DNA of 64,000 nucleotides, taken from the NCBI RefSeq assembly GCF_000337835.1, contig NZ_AOLM01000012.1, forward strand, positions 62,001-126,000. The letters are read 5' to 3'. The stretch is from Haloferax sulfurifontis ATCC BAA-897. GTDB lineage: Archaea; Halobacteriota; Halobacteria; Halobacteriales; Haloferacaceae. Shown piece after piece: positions 53,603 through 62,680 of this stretch (positions are counted from its first letter, which is position 1; every line of letters begins with the position of its first letter). The position numbers and the translations under genes are program-made. Under the pieces are notes generated by a model that worked only from the letters and a program-made list of their open reading frames with translations, had not been told where the DNA came from and made no database searches.

Positions 53603-54163
53603 ATGACCGACGACGCGTTCGACGCCGACGCCTACGTCTCCGAACTCCGGGCGAAACGCGAGGAGAAAGACGACTTCTTCGGGTCGCACCCGCAGTCGCC
53701 GATTCCGCCGGAGAAGCGGGACGACTTCGACGGCCTCGACTACTTCGACCCCGACCCCGACTACCGCGTGACCGCGTCGGTCGAGACGCACGCCGACCCC
53801 GAGCCGGTGACGATGGACACCTCGACGGACGGCGAGGTCCGGTATCTCCGCGTCGCCACGTTCCACTTCGAACTCCGCGACACCGACCTCTCCCTCGGCG
53901 CGTACCGCCAGGAACACGACGACTCGCCGACGCTTTTCGTCCCCTTCCGCGACAAGACGACGGGCCAGCAGACCTACAACGGCGGTCGGTACATGGAACT
54001 CACGCCCGACGCGCCCCTCGACGAGTTAGACGAGGTCGTCGTCGACTTCAACCTCGCGTACAACCCGTTTTGCGCGTTCACCGAGGCCTTCGAATGCCCG
54101 CTTCCGCCGGAGGAGAACTGGCTCGACGTGGTCGTCCCCGCCGGCGAACGGGACTACGAGTAA
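53603..54163 (+). CDS. DUF1684 family protein
   Basis: 186 residues from an ATG at 53603. N-terminal helix of charged residues (YVSELRAKREEKDDFF), then the domain with FVPFRDKTTGQQTYNGGRYMEL and the conserved DFNLAYNPFCAFTEAFECPLPP near the C-terminus. The family is widespread in bacteria and haloarchaea. The conserved Cys and Asp residues hint at an enzyme, but no activity is established. It follows the aldo/keto reductase by 62 bp and may be in its operon. Confidence 0.9.
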   Translation: MTDDAFDADAYVSELRAKREEKDDFFGSHPQSPIPPEKRDDFDGLDYFDPDPDYRVTASVETHADPEPVTMDTSTDGEVRYLRVATFHFELRDTDLSLGAYRQEHDDSPTLFVPFRDKTTGQQTYNGGRYMELTPDAPLDELDEVVVDFNLAYNPFCAFTEAFECPLPPEENWLDVVVPAGERDYE

Positions 54164-54213
54164 CCCCGAGCAAAAGCGCAAGTTCCATATCGGACGCTTC
54201 CGGAGAGACCGAC

Positions 54214-54402
54214 ATGGGACTGCTCAGTTCGAAGAAAGCCGTCATCGGGATGGCGCTGATGATCGTCGGGACGCTCGCGATGCTGCCGGGAACGCTACCG
54301 AACTCCGCACAGGTGATGTCCTACGCGGTCGTTGTCGGTGCCGGTGCGCTCACCCTCGGAACGTGGCTGGTCGGCACGTCCGAGGACGGCCGCCCGGTCT
54401 GA
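54214..54402 (+). CDS. 62-aa small membrane protein
   Basis: ATG at 54214. Two hydrophobic segments (KAVIGMALMIVGTLAMLPGTL and MSYAVVVGAGALTLGTWLVG) with short polar ends. Conserved-looking haloarchaeal small protein without a family I can name. Follows DUF1684 by 50 bp in the same direction. Confidence 0.7.
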   Translation: MGLLSSKKAVIGMALMIVGTLAMLPGTLPNSAQVMSYAVVVGAGALTLGTWLVGTSEDGRPV

Positions 54403-54579
54403 GACCGGCGCATCCCCCGTTGTAACGGCGAAGAACCGTCTGTTCTCGGCGACGGCGTAGTTCGTCTGTCTGAGCGCGCGTCAGCGACGCGGCCGGACAC
54501 GCTCCGCGGAAGCGAAGTACCCGCGGCTCGCGGAGTCGGTCGGTCAGAAGAAAACGATACCGCGAAGGCTGTGTTGTGT

Positions 54580-55050
54580 TTAGGCGTCGGGACCGGACCA
54601 GCTCTGGAGGGTGGCGGAGTTACTGCCACTCTCGGAGGTCCAGATGACTCGAACAGTCGCGGTCGAGAGGTCGTCGGTGGTCTGCTCGACGACCGTCACT
54701 TGGCTCCCGGCGGTGATATCCGTATCCGAGGATATCCATTCCCAAGTCGCGGTCGTGCCGCTCGACCCTGGGAGTTCCGTACCTGAGGTGTTGTCAAGTG
54801 CGACCGTAGACGTGATGTTGACCTGCCCGGCGTCGATGGAAGACCCGCTCTCGTGGGTGACCGTGAGGGCGGTGCCGTTGTAGTCGAACCCGAAGCTCGC
54901 CTGCGGGGCGGTGTCGCCGACCTGGTCACCGAGACCGAGGACGAACGTCCCGATAACGGCCGCGAGAATCACCGTGATGGCGACCATGAGGATGACGCCG
55001 ATGACCGGCGATACCGCGTCGTCCTCGGCGAGGAGTTGTTTGAAATTCAT
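54580..55050 (-). CDS. pilA3: type IV pilin (class III signal peptide)
   Basis: 156 residues from an ATG at 55050 that follows the stop of the upstream pilin directly (TAGATG). The N-terminus [18 protein letters not shown] is a class III signal cut by the prepilin peptidase PibD, followed by the long hydrophobic H-domain (about residues 16-42) that packs in the pilus core. The exterior domain is Ser/Thr-rich and beta-structured, ending in [16 protein letters not shown]. In H. volcanii such pilins govern adhesion and microcolony formation. The H-domain is identical to that of the next gene. Confidence 0.92.
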   Translation of the reverse strand: MNFKQLLAEDDAVSPVIGVILMVAITVILAAVIGTFVLGLGDQVGDTAPQASFGFDYNGTALTVTHESGSSIDAGQVNITSTVALDNTSGTELPGSSGTTATWEWISSDTDITAGSQVTVVEQTTDDLSTATVRVIWTSESGSNSATLQSWSGPDA

Positions 55051-55479
55051 CTATCCGTTGTAGGTCCACTGCTGGAGCGTGGAGGACGTGCTTCCGCTCT
55101 GCGAGTTCCAGACGACGCGAACCGTGTCGCCGTCAGCGAATCCGCCGGAGTTGTTTACAACGGCGGACCCACCTGCGGAGATCGGGTCGGAGCCACCGTA
55201 ACTGGTCCAGTTATTACCGTCATTGGAGAAGTTGCCGGTTACAGTGACCTGGTTCGCGGCAATCTGCTCGCCGCTCTCGTGGGTGATAGTCAGGTTGTCG
55301 GTGCCGTCGTAATCGAAGCTAAAGCTCGCCTGCGGGGCGGTCTCGCTGACTTGGTCGCCGAGTCCGAGGACGAACGTCCCGATGACGGCCGCGAGGATGA
55401 CTGTGATCGCCACCATCAGGATAACCCCGATGACGGGACTGACTGCACGGTCTTCCGTGAAGAGATGTTTGAGTTGCAT
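55051..55479 (-). CDS. pilA4: type IV pilin (class III signal peptide)
   Basis: 142 residues from an ATG at 55479. N-terminus MQLKHLFTEDRAVSPVIG, hydrophobic H-domain to about residue 42 identical to that of the downstream pilin, then a Ser/Gly/Asn-rich exterior domain with possible N-glycosylation sequons (NFS, NDG excluded; NNS). A TATA-like element (minus strand TTAAGTTA, about 55612-55605) suggests a leader of about 100 nt. The pair is co-transcribed; differences in the exterior domains would give two pilus surface variants. Confidence 0.92.
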   Translation of the reverse strand: MQLKHLFTEDRAVSPVIGVILMVAITVILAAVIGTFVLGLGDQVSETAPQASFSFDYDGTDNLTITHESGEQIAANQVTVTGNFSNDGNNWTSYGGSDPISAGGSAVVNNSGGFADGDTVRVVWNSQSGSTSSTLQQWTYNG

Positions 55480-55879
55480 GCGTTATGTCCGACACCCGGA
55501 CGGTATCAGCTCGCCGAAGACACCGGTGGCGCGTCGCTGTCGCGCGACCAGCATCCCTGCCCGGCACCCGTCGCGGTGTGTCCACCCGACCGGTATCTCC
55601 GGGATAACTTAAATCTACGTGCCAGATTAATGTGTTATTTCACCCCGTGATTTAGGCATTAATATAGTGTTTATATTGTGTTTAAGTCCCTAACTACCCT
55701 CTGCGAGAGACGATTTTTGAAGAATATTTGATGTGTCTCGGCGCTCCTCCCGATTCCGACGGGCTCATGCGACGGTTTCGAACGTGTCGTGAGACGGATA
55801 GTACGGACTTCCGGAGAGGACAAAAGAACAGAGCGGAAGAGAGACGAGACCGCGACTGCGGGGAGTTACCGCCCCGCGT
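55480..55879. other. 400-bp control region of the pilin pair
   Basis: Between the pilin operon and the 3' end of nrdJ. AT-rich from about 55600 to 55735, with several TATA-like runs (aacttaaat, attaatatagtg, tatattgtgtt). No coding sequence that I can support; it probably carries the pilin promoter and additional control sites. Confidence 0.5.
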
Positions 55880-58800
55880 TCAGCACTCGGACCAGCCGCA
55901 GTTCTGACAGGTCTTACAGCCCTCGGAGTAGTAGAGGTCCATCTCGCCGCACTCGGGACACTCGGGACTCTCGCCCGCCGCGAGCAGGTCCGCGACGGCG
56001 TCGTTGTCGGAGCCGTCGTCGACGGCGACGCCGCCGTCGGTGTCGGCGTCCTCGGCCGCGGCGGCCTCGGCTTCGACCTCGGTCAGGTTCTGCTGTTGCG
56101 GGTAGCCCTTGTCGATGTCGCCGTCGAGGTACCGCCGCATGGCGGTCCCGATGGCGTCCGGGATGGAGTTGATCTGCTCGCCTTTGTCCCAGGCGACCTT
56201 CGGGCTCCGGATGCCCTTCAGTTCGTTCGCAATCTCCTCGGGGTCGACGCCCGAGCGGAGCGACGTCGAGACGGTCTTGGCGAGCGCCTCGGTGAAGGAG
56301 GCGGTGAAGCCGCCGGAGTTGCCGATGTTGGCGAACAGCTCGAACGGCTCGCCGTGTTCGTCCTCGTTGATGTTGACGTAGAGCTTCCCGTAGCCGGTGT
56401 CGATGCGCTGGGTGACGCCGTACAGCACGTCCGGGCGGGGGCGCTTTTTGCCCACGTCGCTCGGGGAGTCGGCGAAGGCGAGTTCGAGTTCGCTCCCGAT
56501 GAGGTCCGAGACCTCCTCGGATTCGAGGAACGCCTCCACGTCGCCGAACACGTCGCGAATCTGCGAGACGATGGCCTCGGCGGCCTCTTCGTCGTCGGAG
56601 AACTCGGTGTTCTTCGCGCGCGTGGTGAGCACCTGCTTCGAGCGGGTGCCGTCGCGGTAGACGGTGACGCCCTTGCCGCCGTGGTCGTAGATGTAGCGGT
56701 AGACCTCGTCCATGTCCTCCTTCGAGGCGCTGTTCGGGAAGTTACAGGTCTTCGAGATGGCGGAGTCGACGCCACTCTGGAGAGCGCACTGGACGCCCGC
56801 GTGCTCGATGCCCGCGAGGTCGGAGGTCACGACGAACAGCTCGGAGATGGCGTCCGGAACCGTCGACAGCGAGGCGAGTCCGTCGAACTGGTTGCTCGCC
56901 ATCTGCTCCTGTGCCTCCTCCTTCACGGCCTCGACGTCGATGTCGTTGGCCTCCAGCACGCGGAGGAAGTAGTCGTCGAACTCGACGAGCATCTCGTCGC
57001 CCTGCACGTCGTCGGAGACGTTCTTGTAGTAGGCGACGTTGTAGATGGGCTCACAGCCGCCGGTGGTGTTCGACACCATCGACGTGGTGCCCGTCGGGGC
57101 GATGGTCGTCGTGTTGTGGTTGCGGATGGGGTAGCCGTCTTCCCAGTCGTCGGCGTCCTCGCCGGTGTGGTGTTCGAACCACTCGCGGTACTCGGTCGGG
57201 TTCGCGTACTTCGAGTCTTCCCACGCCTCGAACGGGCCGCGCTCTGCGGCGAGTTCGTGGGAGGCCCGCTTGGACCCGTGGTTGATGTGGGTCATGAGCT
57301 GCTGGGCGATTTCGTTGCCCTCGTCGGAGCCGTAGCGGACGCCGAGCTGGATGTACAGCTGGGCGAGACCCATGATGCCGAGACCGATCTTGCGGAGTTC
57401 GCGGACCTTCTCCTCGATTTTCTCGACCGGGAAGTCCGACATCGTGACGACGTTTTCGAGGAAGCGCGTGCCGCTTTCGATGCGGTGGTCGAACTCCTCC
57501 CAGTCGACGGCGTCTTCGAGGAACGCCTCGGTCGCGGCCTCCAGCGAGTCGTACTCGTCGCCGTGGGCGTCGTACCAGACGCGCCAGTCGGGCGAATCCT
57601 CGGCGACGAGCGTCGAGAGGTTGATGTGGCCGAGGTTACACGCCTCGTACTCCTCCAGCGGCTGTTCGCCGCAGGGGTTGGTCGCGAGAATCTGGTGGTC
57701 GGGGTGCTTTTCGACGTCGAAGGAGTGCTGTTTGTTCGCGCGTTCGAGATAGACGACGCCGGGTTCGCCGTTCTCCCACGCGCCCTCGATAATCTGGTCC
57801 CAGAGTTCCTTCGCGGGGACCGAAAGCACCTCGCCGACCTCGACGTGCTCGCCGAGACCGAACATGTCGTAGATTTCCTTCGTCTGGGGCGTGGCGACGT
57901 GCGGTTCCTCGGTTCGGGGGTTCGTGAAGACGAACTCCTCGTCGTTGTACAGCGCCTCCATGAAGCCGTCGGTGATGCCGACGGAGATGTTGAAGTTCGA
58001 GAGGTGGCCCTCGACGGCGTTGCGGAGGTGTTTGGGGACGCGGCCGTCCTCGTCGATGAGTTCGCGCGCCTCGTCGAGCGCGTCGACGAACTTGGTGTGG
58101 GTGAAGTCGTCGGGGTCGTTCAGGCGGAGCGTGTGCGCGAGCGATACGTCCTTGTTCTTCGCGTGGAGGAACTGGATGACGTCGGGGTGGCTGACGCGCA
58201 TGACGCCCATCTGCGCGCCGCGGCGCGCGCCGCCCTGCGCGATGGTCTCGCACATCTGGTCGAACGTCCGCATGAACGTGATGGGGCCGGAGGCGATGCC
58301 GCCGGTCGAGCCGACCGCGTCGCCGTAGGGGCGGAGCTTCCAGAAGGCGTAGCCCATGCCGCCGCCGGACTGGAACACCTCGGCGGCCTCCTTGGCCGTC
58401 TGATGGATGTCGGTGATGTCGTCGCCGGGGGAGTCGACGAAACAGGCCGAAAGCTGTTGGAGTTCGTCGCCGGCGTTCATGAGCGTCGGCGAGTTCGGCA
58501 TGAAGGAGAGCTGTTCCATCAGCTCCTCGAACGTCTCGCGCTTCTCGACGACGACGTCGCGTACCTCCTCGGGGAGTTCGGGGACGAGGGTGTCGTAGGC
58601 GAACTTGTTGACGTTGTACACCGAAAGCGTCGCCTCGGCCTCGTCGTCGTCGGCCGTGACGCCCGTGCCGAAGACCTCCGCGGCGAGTTCGTCGCGGCGC
58701 GGGTGGTCCGGCTTGATGAGGTCGGGGGTGACCGTGAGTTCGATGTCGCGCTTTTCGGCCTCGAAGACGGCCTCGGCGAGCGCGATGTTCTTCGCAACGC

Positions 58801-58975
58801 GGGGGAACAGGTCCTCCTGCGTCTCGACGAGGTCGCCGTCGGCGTCCTTGCGGAGGTAGCGGGCGGGGAGAATGTTGTTGTAGGCGTTGCCCGTCATCCG
58901 CGCTTCGAGGGTCTCGCCTTCGGTCCGCTTGACCGGAAGCACGAGTTCGTCCGTCGAGAGGTTCGCGTCGCTCAT
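55880..58975 (-). CDS. nrdJ: adenosylcobalamin-dependent ribonucleotide reductase (class II)
   Basis: 1031 residues from an ATG at 58975. Reduces ribonucleotides to deoxyribonucleotides with an adenosylcobalamin radical, so it needs no oxygen. Core motifs: SPTLMNAGDELQQLSACFV, ASGPITFMRTFD, NPCGEQPLEEYEACNLGHINLS (in pieces, with the reducing Cys pair and active Cys), and GTTSMVSNTTGGCEP. The C-terminus is a zinc-ribbon-like tail with CPEC and CKTCQNC pairs and a final Cys pair region that re-reduces the active site. Depends on PduO and CbiMNQO, encoded in the same window. Confidence 0.96.
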   Translation of the reverse strand: MSDANLSTDELVLPVKRTEGETLEARMTGNAYNNILPARYLRKDADGDLVETQEDLFPRVAKNIALAEAVFEAEKRDIELTVTPDLIKPDHPRRDELAAEVFGTGVTADDDEAEATLSVYNVNKFAYDTLVPELPEEVRDVVVEKRETFEELMEQLSFMPNSPTLMNAGDELQQLSACFVDSPGDDITDIHQTAKEAAEVFQSGGGMGYAFWKLRPYGDAVGSTGGIASGPITFMRTFDQMCETIAQGGARRGAQMGVMRVSHPDVIQFLHAKNKDVSLAHTLRLNDPDDFTHTKFVDALDEARELIDEDGRVPKHLRNAVEGHLSNFNISVGITDGFMEALYNDEEFVFTNPRTEEPHVATPQTKEIYDMFGLGEHVEVGEVLSVPAKELWDQIIEGAWENGEPGVVYLERANKQHSFDVEKHPDHQILATNPCGEQPLEEYEACNLGHINLSTLVAEDSPDWRVWYDAHGDEYDSLEAATEAFLEDAVDWEEFDHRIESGTRFLENVVTMSDFPVEKIEEKVRELRKIGLGIMGLAQLYIQLGVRYGSDEGNEIAQQLMTHINHGSKRASHELAAERGPFEAWEDSKYANPTEYREWFEHHTGEDADDWEDGYPIRNHNTTTIAPTGTTSMVSNTTGGCEPIYNVAYYKNVSDDVQGDEMLVEFDDYFLRVLEANDIDVEAVKEEAQEQMASNQFDGLASLSTVPDAISELFVVTSDLAGIEHAGVQCALQSGVDSAISKTCNFPNSASKEDMDEVYRYIYDHGGKGVTVYRDGTRSKQVLTTRAKNTEFSDDEEAAEAIVSQIRDVFGDVEAFLESEEVSDLIGSELELAFADSPSDVGKKRPRPDVLYGVTQRIDTGYGKLYVNINEDEHGEPFELFANIGNSGGFTASFTEALAKTVSTSLRSGVDPEEIANELKGIRSPKVAWDKGEQINSIPDAIGTAMRRYLDGDIDKGYPQQQNLTEVEAEAAAAEDADTDGGVAVDDGSDNDAVADLLAAGESPECPECGEMDLYYSEGCKTCQNCGWSEC

Positions 58976-59510
58976 CTTACTGTCCCTCCCGCCCGAGCCG
59001 CGTTCGGGCGAGGTCGCGTCGATAGTGTCCGGAAATTCCGCTCATTGGTGACGATATTGGTGTGTGTTGCGTGGTTGGTTAAGGGCTTCGAACTCGGAGG
59101 TCCGACCGCCGAACGTATCAGTTTTAGTGCAATTACGCCGACGGCCGGCGACCGGGTCCGAACTGCACGGATTCATAGGACGGGCGGAAACCACATAACC
59201 GTAGGTAGAGCGGAGCGGAAGTGAAATAGCGACGCGGGAAATCGCAAGACATAGCGCTGATATCCAGTAGAACGTGAGGGGGGAGACGGAACGTCTGAAA
59301 CCGTCACATGGTGAACTGTCCCGCATCACCGGAGAGGATATAAAGGAACCCCGGACAGTCGACAGCCACATAACTATCAGAATTCGTATGTGCGGATTTC
59401 GCAGTCGATCAGGGGTGCCGAAATCGGTCGTTTCGGCGGGAGAACCGCGCCGGAACCGCGCGACGAGACCGCCCACAAGCTTATCCGCTCTACGGGTGTC
59501 ATATCGGGGT
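58976..59510. other. 535-bp region upstream of nrdJ
   Basis: Divergent control region. I looked for a cobalamin riboswitch (B12 box) near the nrdJ start and saw none. A run gatataaagg at about 59337-59346 looks like a TATA box on the plus strand. Short frames on both strands have mixed composition, and I do not call a gene here. Confidence 0.45.
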
Positions 59511-59723
59511 ATGGTACTGACTCCCCTCGCGCTCACCCCGTTACAGCTCGGCGGCCTGCTCTCCGGGCCGCTCGGTCAGATGCTCGTGGTGCTCGCGGCC
59601 GTCGCCGTCGTCATCCTCGTCGGCCGGCTGTTCCTCAAAGTCGCGTGGCGACTGGTCACCATCGCCGCCATCGTCGTGGGCGCGCTGTTGTTGCTCTCGT
59701 TTTTCGGCATCAACGTCCTGTAA
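59511..59723 (+). CDS. 70-aa small membrane protein
   Basis: ATG at 59511; a TATA-like cttatcc at about 59478-59485 lies about 28 bp upstream, so the mRNA is probably leaderless. Two hydrophobic segments (GQMLVVLAAVAVVILVGRLF and LVTIAAIVVGALLLLSFFG) separated by a basic turn. Typical small haloarchaeal membrane protein with no known role. Confidence 0.78.
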   Translation: MVLTPLALTPLQLGGLLSGPLGQMLVVLAAVAVVILVGRLFLKVAWRLVTIAAIVVGALLLLSFFGINVL

Positions 59724-59831
59724 CCGCGGGAGAACAGGCTCCGGACCGCGACCACGCGAAGGCCGCGGAGAAGCCGCGGTCGCGGTCGAACCGACGTGCC
59801 GACGTACTGACGTGGCTGACGCGCCCTCGAT

Positions 59832-60446
59832 TCAGGCCACGTCGAAGCCGGCGACCGACGCGAGGAAGTTTCTGACGACGCCGTGTCCGGACCCCGTGAG
59901 CACGCTCTCGGGGTGGAACTGGACGCATTCGATGGGGTACTCGCGGTGGCGGACGCCCATCACGAGCGCCTCGCCGTCGTGGTCGGTCGTCGCCGAGACG
60001 TCGAAGCAGTCGGGGACCTCCGTGGCGACGAGCGAGTGGTAGCGCCCGGCCGGGAAGCCGTCTTCGAGGCCGGCGAAGACGCCCTCACCGTCGTGGTCGA
60101 CCGGGAACGCCTTGCCGTGAATCGGCTCCGGCGCGTGGCCGATGGTGCCGCCGTAGGCGTACACGGCGGCTTCGAGGCCGAGGCAGACGCCGAGAGTCGG
60201 AATCTCGGGCGACAGCTCCGTGAGCACGTCGTTGGTCACGCCCACGTCGCGGTCGTTCTTCGGGTGGCCCGGCCCCGGCGAGACGACGATTGCGTCGGGG
60301 TCGAGGTCGCGTATCTCGTCGAGCGAGGCGGTGTTCTTCCGCACTTCGATGTCGAGCGGTTCGCCCTCGACGGTCTGTTCTGAGAAGTACTCCACGAGGT
60401 TGTACGTGAACGAATCGAAGTTGTCGACGACGACGAGTCGAATCAT
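59832..60446 (-). CDS. trpG: anthranilate synthase component II (glutamine amidotransferase)
   Basis: 204 residues from an ATG at 60446 that overlaps the trpE stop. Supplies ammonia from glutamine to TrpE. Nucleophile Cys88 in GVCLGLEAA (Leu-Glu replaces the commoner His-Gln after CLG), His178 and Glu180 in QFHPES. N-terminal VVDNFDSFTYNLVEY is typical. Last gene of trpDFEG. Confidence 0.95.
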   Translation of the reverse strand: MIRLVVVDNFDSFTYNLVEYFSEQTVEGEPLDIEVRKNTASLDEIRDLDPDAIVVSPGPGHPKNDRDVGVTNDVLTELSPEIPTLGVCLGLEAAVYAYGGTIGHAPEPIHGKAFPVDHDGEGVFAGLEDGFPAGRYHSLVATEVPDCFDVSATTDHDGEALVMGVRHREYPIECVQFHPESVLTGSGHGVVRNFLASVAGFDVA

Positions 60447-62017
60447 TGCGACGCCTCCTCGGTCCCGTACTCGATGCGGCGGACGGCGTCGAGCACCCCG
60501 CCCATCTTCTGTTCTGTCTCCTCGTACTCCGCGGTCGGGTCGGAGTCGGCGACGATGCCGGCCCCCGCACGGACGGTGATGACGTCTTCCGAGCCGCCGG
60601 AGTCGACTGTCGCGGTCCGGATGACGATTGCCATGTCGGCGTCGCCGGTCCACGAGTAGTAGCCGACGCCGCCGCCGTAGACGCCGCGGGGCTCGTCTTC
60701 GAGGTCGTCGATAATCTCCATCGCGCGGACCTTCGGCGCGCCCGTGAGCGTCCCCGCGGGGAACGTCGCGCGGGTGGCGTCGAAGGCGTCCGAGTCGGGG
60801 TCGAGCGTCCCCGAGACGGTCGATTCGATGTGCTGGACGTGGCTGTATTTGATGATGCTCATGAAGTCCTCGACGCGGACGCTCCCGGGGGTCGAGACCC
60901 GGCGCACGTCGTTGCGGCCGAGGTCGACGAGCATCGTGTGCTCGGCGCGCTCTTTCGCGTCCGCGAGGAGTTCGCCGGCGAGGCGGCGGTCTTCGACCGG
61001 GCCGGAGCCGCGCTGGCACGTCCCCGCGATGGGGTTGACGACGACGCGGTCGCCCCGAACGGAGACGAGCGTCTCGGGGCTCGCGCCGACGACGCGCCGG
61101 TCGCCGTGCCGGAGTAAGTACATGTACGGCGAGGGGTTCACCTCGCGCAGGGAGGCGTACAGACCGACCGGGTCCACCTGTCCGCGGAGTTTTCGGGTGC
61201 GCGAGATGACGCCCTGATAGATGTCGCCGTCGCGGACGTGTTCTTTCGTCTTCCTGACCGCGGCCTCGTAGTCCTCGCGGGAGCCGGCGTCCTCGCCGGT
61301 CCGCTCGAAGCCGCCGGGCGAGGGGTCGGCCGCCGCCCGGAGCTTCTCGACGACGCGCTCGGCCTCGGCGACGACGCCGTCGTACACCTCGCCGGGGTCG
61401 TCGTCGGGCGAGACGACGGGGGTACAGACGAGGCGGACGGCGTCCTCGCGGTGGTCGAACGAGAGGGTGCGCGTCGTGAGGACGAACTCGGCGTCCGGGT
61501 CGTCGGTGTCGGGGCGGTCGCGGCCGACCTCGTCGAGCCAGAGGTCGTAGACGGCCTCGTAGGCGAGAAAGCCGACCAGCCCGCCGGTGAGCGTCTGGCG
61601 GTCGGTGTCGGGGAAGTTGACCCGCGGGAGGTCGGGGAGCGCGCCGCGCAGGGAGTCGAGCACATCGCCGTCGCCCGCGCCGACGAACGCCGCGGCGGGG
61701 CCGCCGAGGTCGGTCACGTCGACGCCGTCGGGGCCGACCGTCACGACCGCTTCCGGGTCGTAGCCGACGAACGAAAAGCGCGCGTGGGAGTCCGCGGCCG
61801 TCGCGGGCGCGGAGAACGCGCCCTGCGGGTTGCTGGAGGAGACCTTCTCGGCGCTCTCCAAGAGGAAGCCGTAGTCGCTCCGGTCGGCGAGCGTCGTGTA
61901 CGCGGCCAGCGGGTCCACGGACACGTCGAGGTCGGAAACGAGGTGCGTCACGACCGGTTCGTCCGCGTCGCCGACGAGGTCGACGAACGCCTCGCGGTCG
62001 GTGTCGGGGGCCGTCAC
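60443..62017 (-). CDS. trpE: anthranilate synthase component I
   Basis: 524 residues from a GTG at 62017 overlapping the trpF stop (GTGA). Makes anthranilate from chorismate. The feedback-inhibition motif LLES is at residues 52-55, so tryptophan sensitivity is expected. Chorismate-binding core: PIAGTCQRGSGP, DLGRNDVRRVS, FPAGTLTGAPKVRAM and GAGIVADSDP. Works with TrpG, encoded next. Confidence 0.95.
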   Translation of the reverse strand: MTAPDTDREAFVDLVGDADEPVVTHLVSDLDVSVDPLAAYTTLADRSDYGFLLESAEKVSSSNPQGAFSAPATAADSHARFSFVGYDPEAVVTVGPDGVDVTDLGGPAAAFVGAGDGDVLDSLRGALPDLPRVNFPDTDRQTLTGGLVGFLAYEAVYDLWLDEVGRDRPDTDDPDAEFVLTTRTLSFDHREDAVRLVCTPVVSPDDDPGEVYDGVVAEAERVVEKLRAAADPSPGGFERTGEDAGSREDYEAAVRKTKEHVRDGDIYQGVISRTRKLRGQVDPVGLYASLREVNPSPYMYLLRHGDRRVVGASPETLVSVRGDRVVVNPIAGTCQRGSGPVEDRRLAGELLADAKERAEHTMLVDLGRNDVRRVSTPGSVRVEDFMSIIKYSHVQHIESTVSGTLDPDSDAFDATRATFPAGTLTGAPKVRAMEIIDDLEDEPRGVYGGGVGYYSWTGDADMAIVIRTATVDSGGSEDVITVRAGAGIVADSDPTAEYEETEQKMGGVLDAVRRIEYGTEEASQ

Positions 62018-62679
62018 GCGACGACCTCCTCGTGGTCGCCGGACGCTCCGCGGGCCGCTTTCGCCGCGGCGACGAACGCGCGGACCGCGTCGTGGTCCTT
62101 GACGCCGCCGGACGACTCGACGCCGCTCGCGACGTCGACGCCGTAGGGTTCGACCGTGCGAACCGCCTCGGCGACGTTGTCGGGCGTCAGCCCTCCCGCG
62201 AGCACCACGGGGACATCGACCGCGTCGACGAGTTCGCGCGAGGCGTCCCAGTCGTGGGTCTCGCCGGTGCCGCCCGCGCCCGAGGCGGAGGGCGTGTCGA
62301 CGAGGACGGCGTCGACGACGGGCGCGACAGCGCGTGCGCGGTCGAGGTCGGTCGCGTCGACGACGGGGACGACGCGGACGCCGGTCGCGCGGAGCGAGTC
62401 GAGGTCGTCGGCCGCGAAGTCGCCGTGGAGTTGGAGCACGTCGGGGCCGACTTCGCGCGCGAGGTCGCGGGCGTGGTCGATGGAGTCGGGCATGGTCACG
62501 AGGACGGTCGTGAGGAACGGCGGCGCGGCGGCGAACAGTTCGCGGGCGCGCTCGCGAGGAATCTCGCGGGGCGTGTCCACGGGCACGTCGCAGATGGCGC
62601 CGACCGCGTCGGTACCGGCCGCCTCGACGGCGGCGAGGTCGGCTTCGTCGGTGACGCCGCACACTTTGGCGCGGGTCAT
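62014..62679 (-). CDS. trpF: phosphoribosylanthranilate isomerase
   Basis: 221 residues from an ATG at 62679. TIM barrel that isomerises phosphoribosylanthranilate by an Amadori rearrangement. The catalytic Cys is Cys7 in AKVCGVTDEAD and the general acid Asp is in VVPVVDATD or VLVDTPS (about residue 133). Phosphate site AGGLTPDNV and GVDVASGVESSGGVKD complete the pattern. Starts two bases after the trpD stop and overlaps trpE by four. Confidence 0.95.
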   Translation of the reverse strand: MTRAKVCGVTDEADLAAVEAAGTDAVGAICDVPVDTPREIPRERARELFAAAPPFLTTVLVTMPDSIDHARDLAREVGPDVLQLHGDFAADDLDSLRATGVRVVPVVDATDLDRARAVAPVVDAVLVDTPSASGAGGTGETHDWDASRELVDAVDVPVVLAGGLTPDNVAEAVRTVEPYGVDVASGVESSGGVKDHDAVRAFVAAAKAARGASGDHEEVVA

Positions 62680-62680
62680 C

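Noticed and set aside
56096-59224. 1042-codon open frame on the plus strand opposite nrdJ
   Set aside because: Shadow of the GC-biased codon use of nrdJ; no known motifs, unlikely composition, and nrdJ on the other strand is certain.
58976-59510. Cobalamin riboswitch upstream of nrdJ
   Set aside because: No B12-box-like sequence and no multi-stem arrangement seen by eye; B12 riboswitches are rare in haloarchaea.
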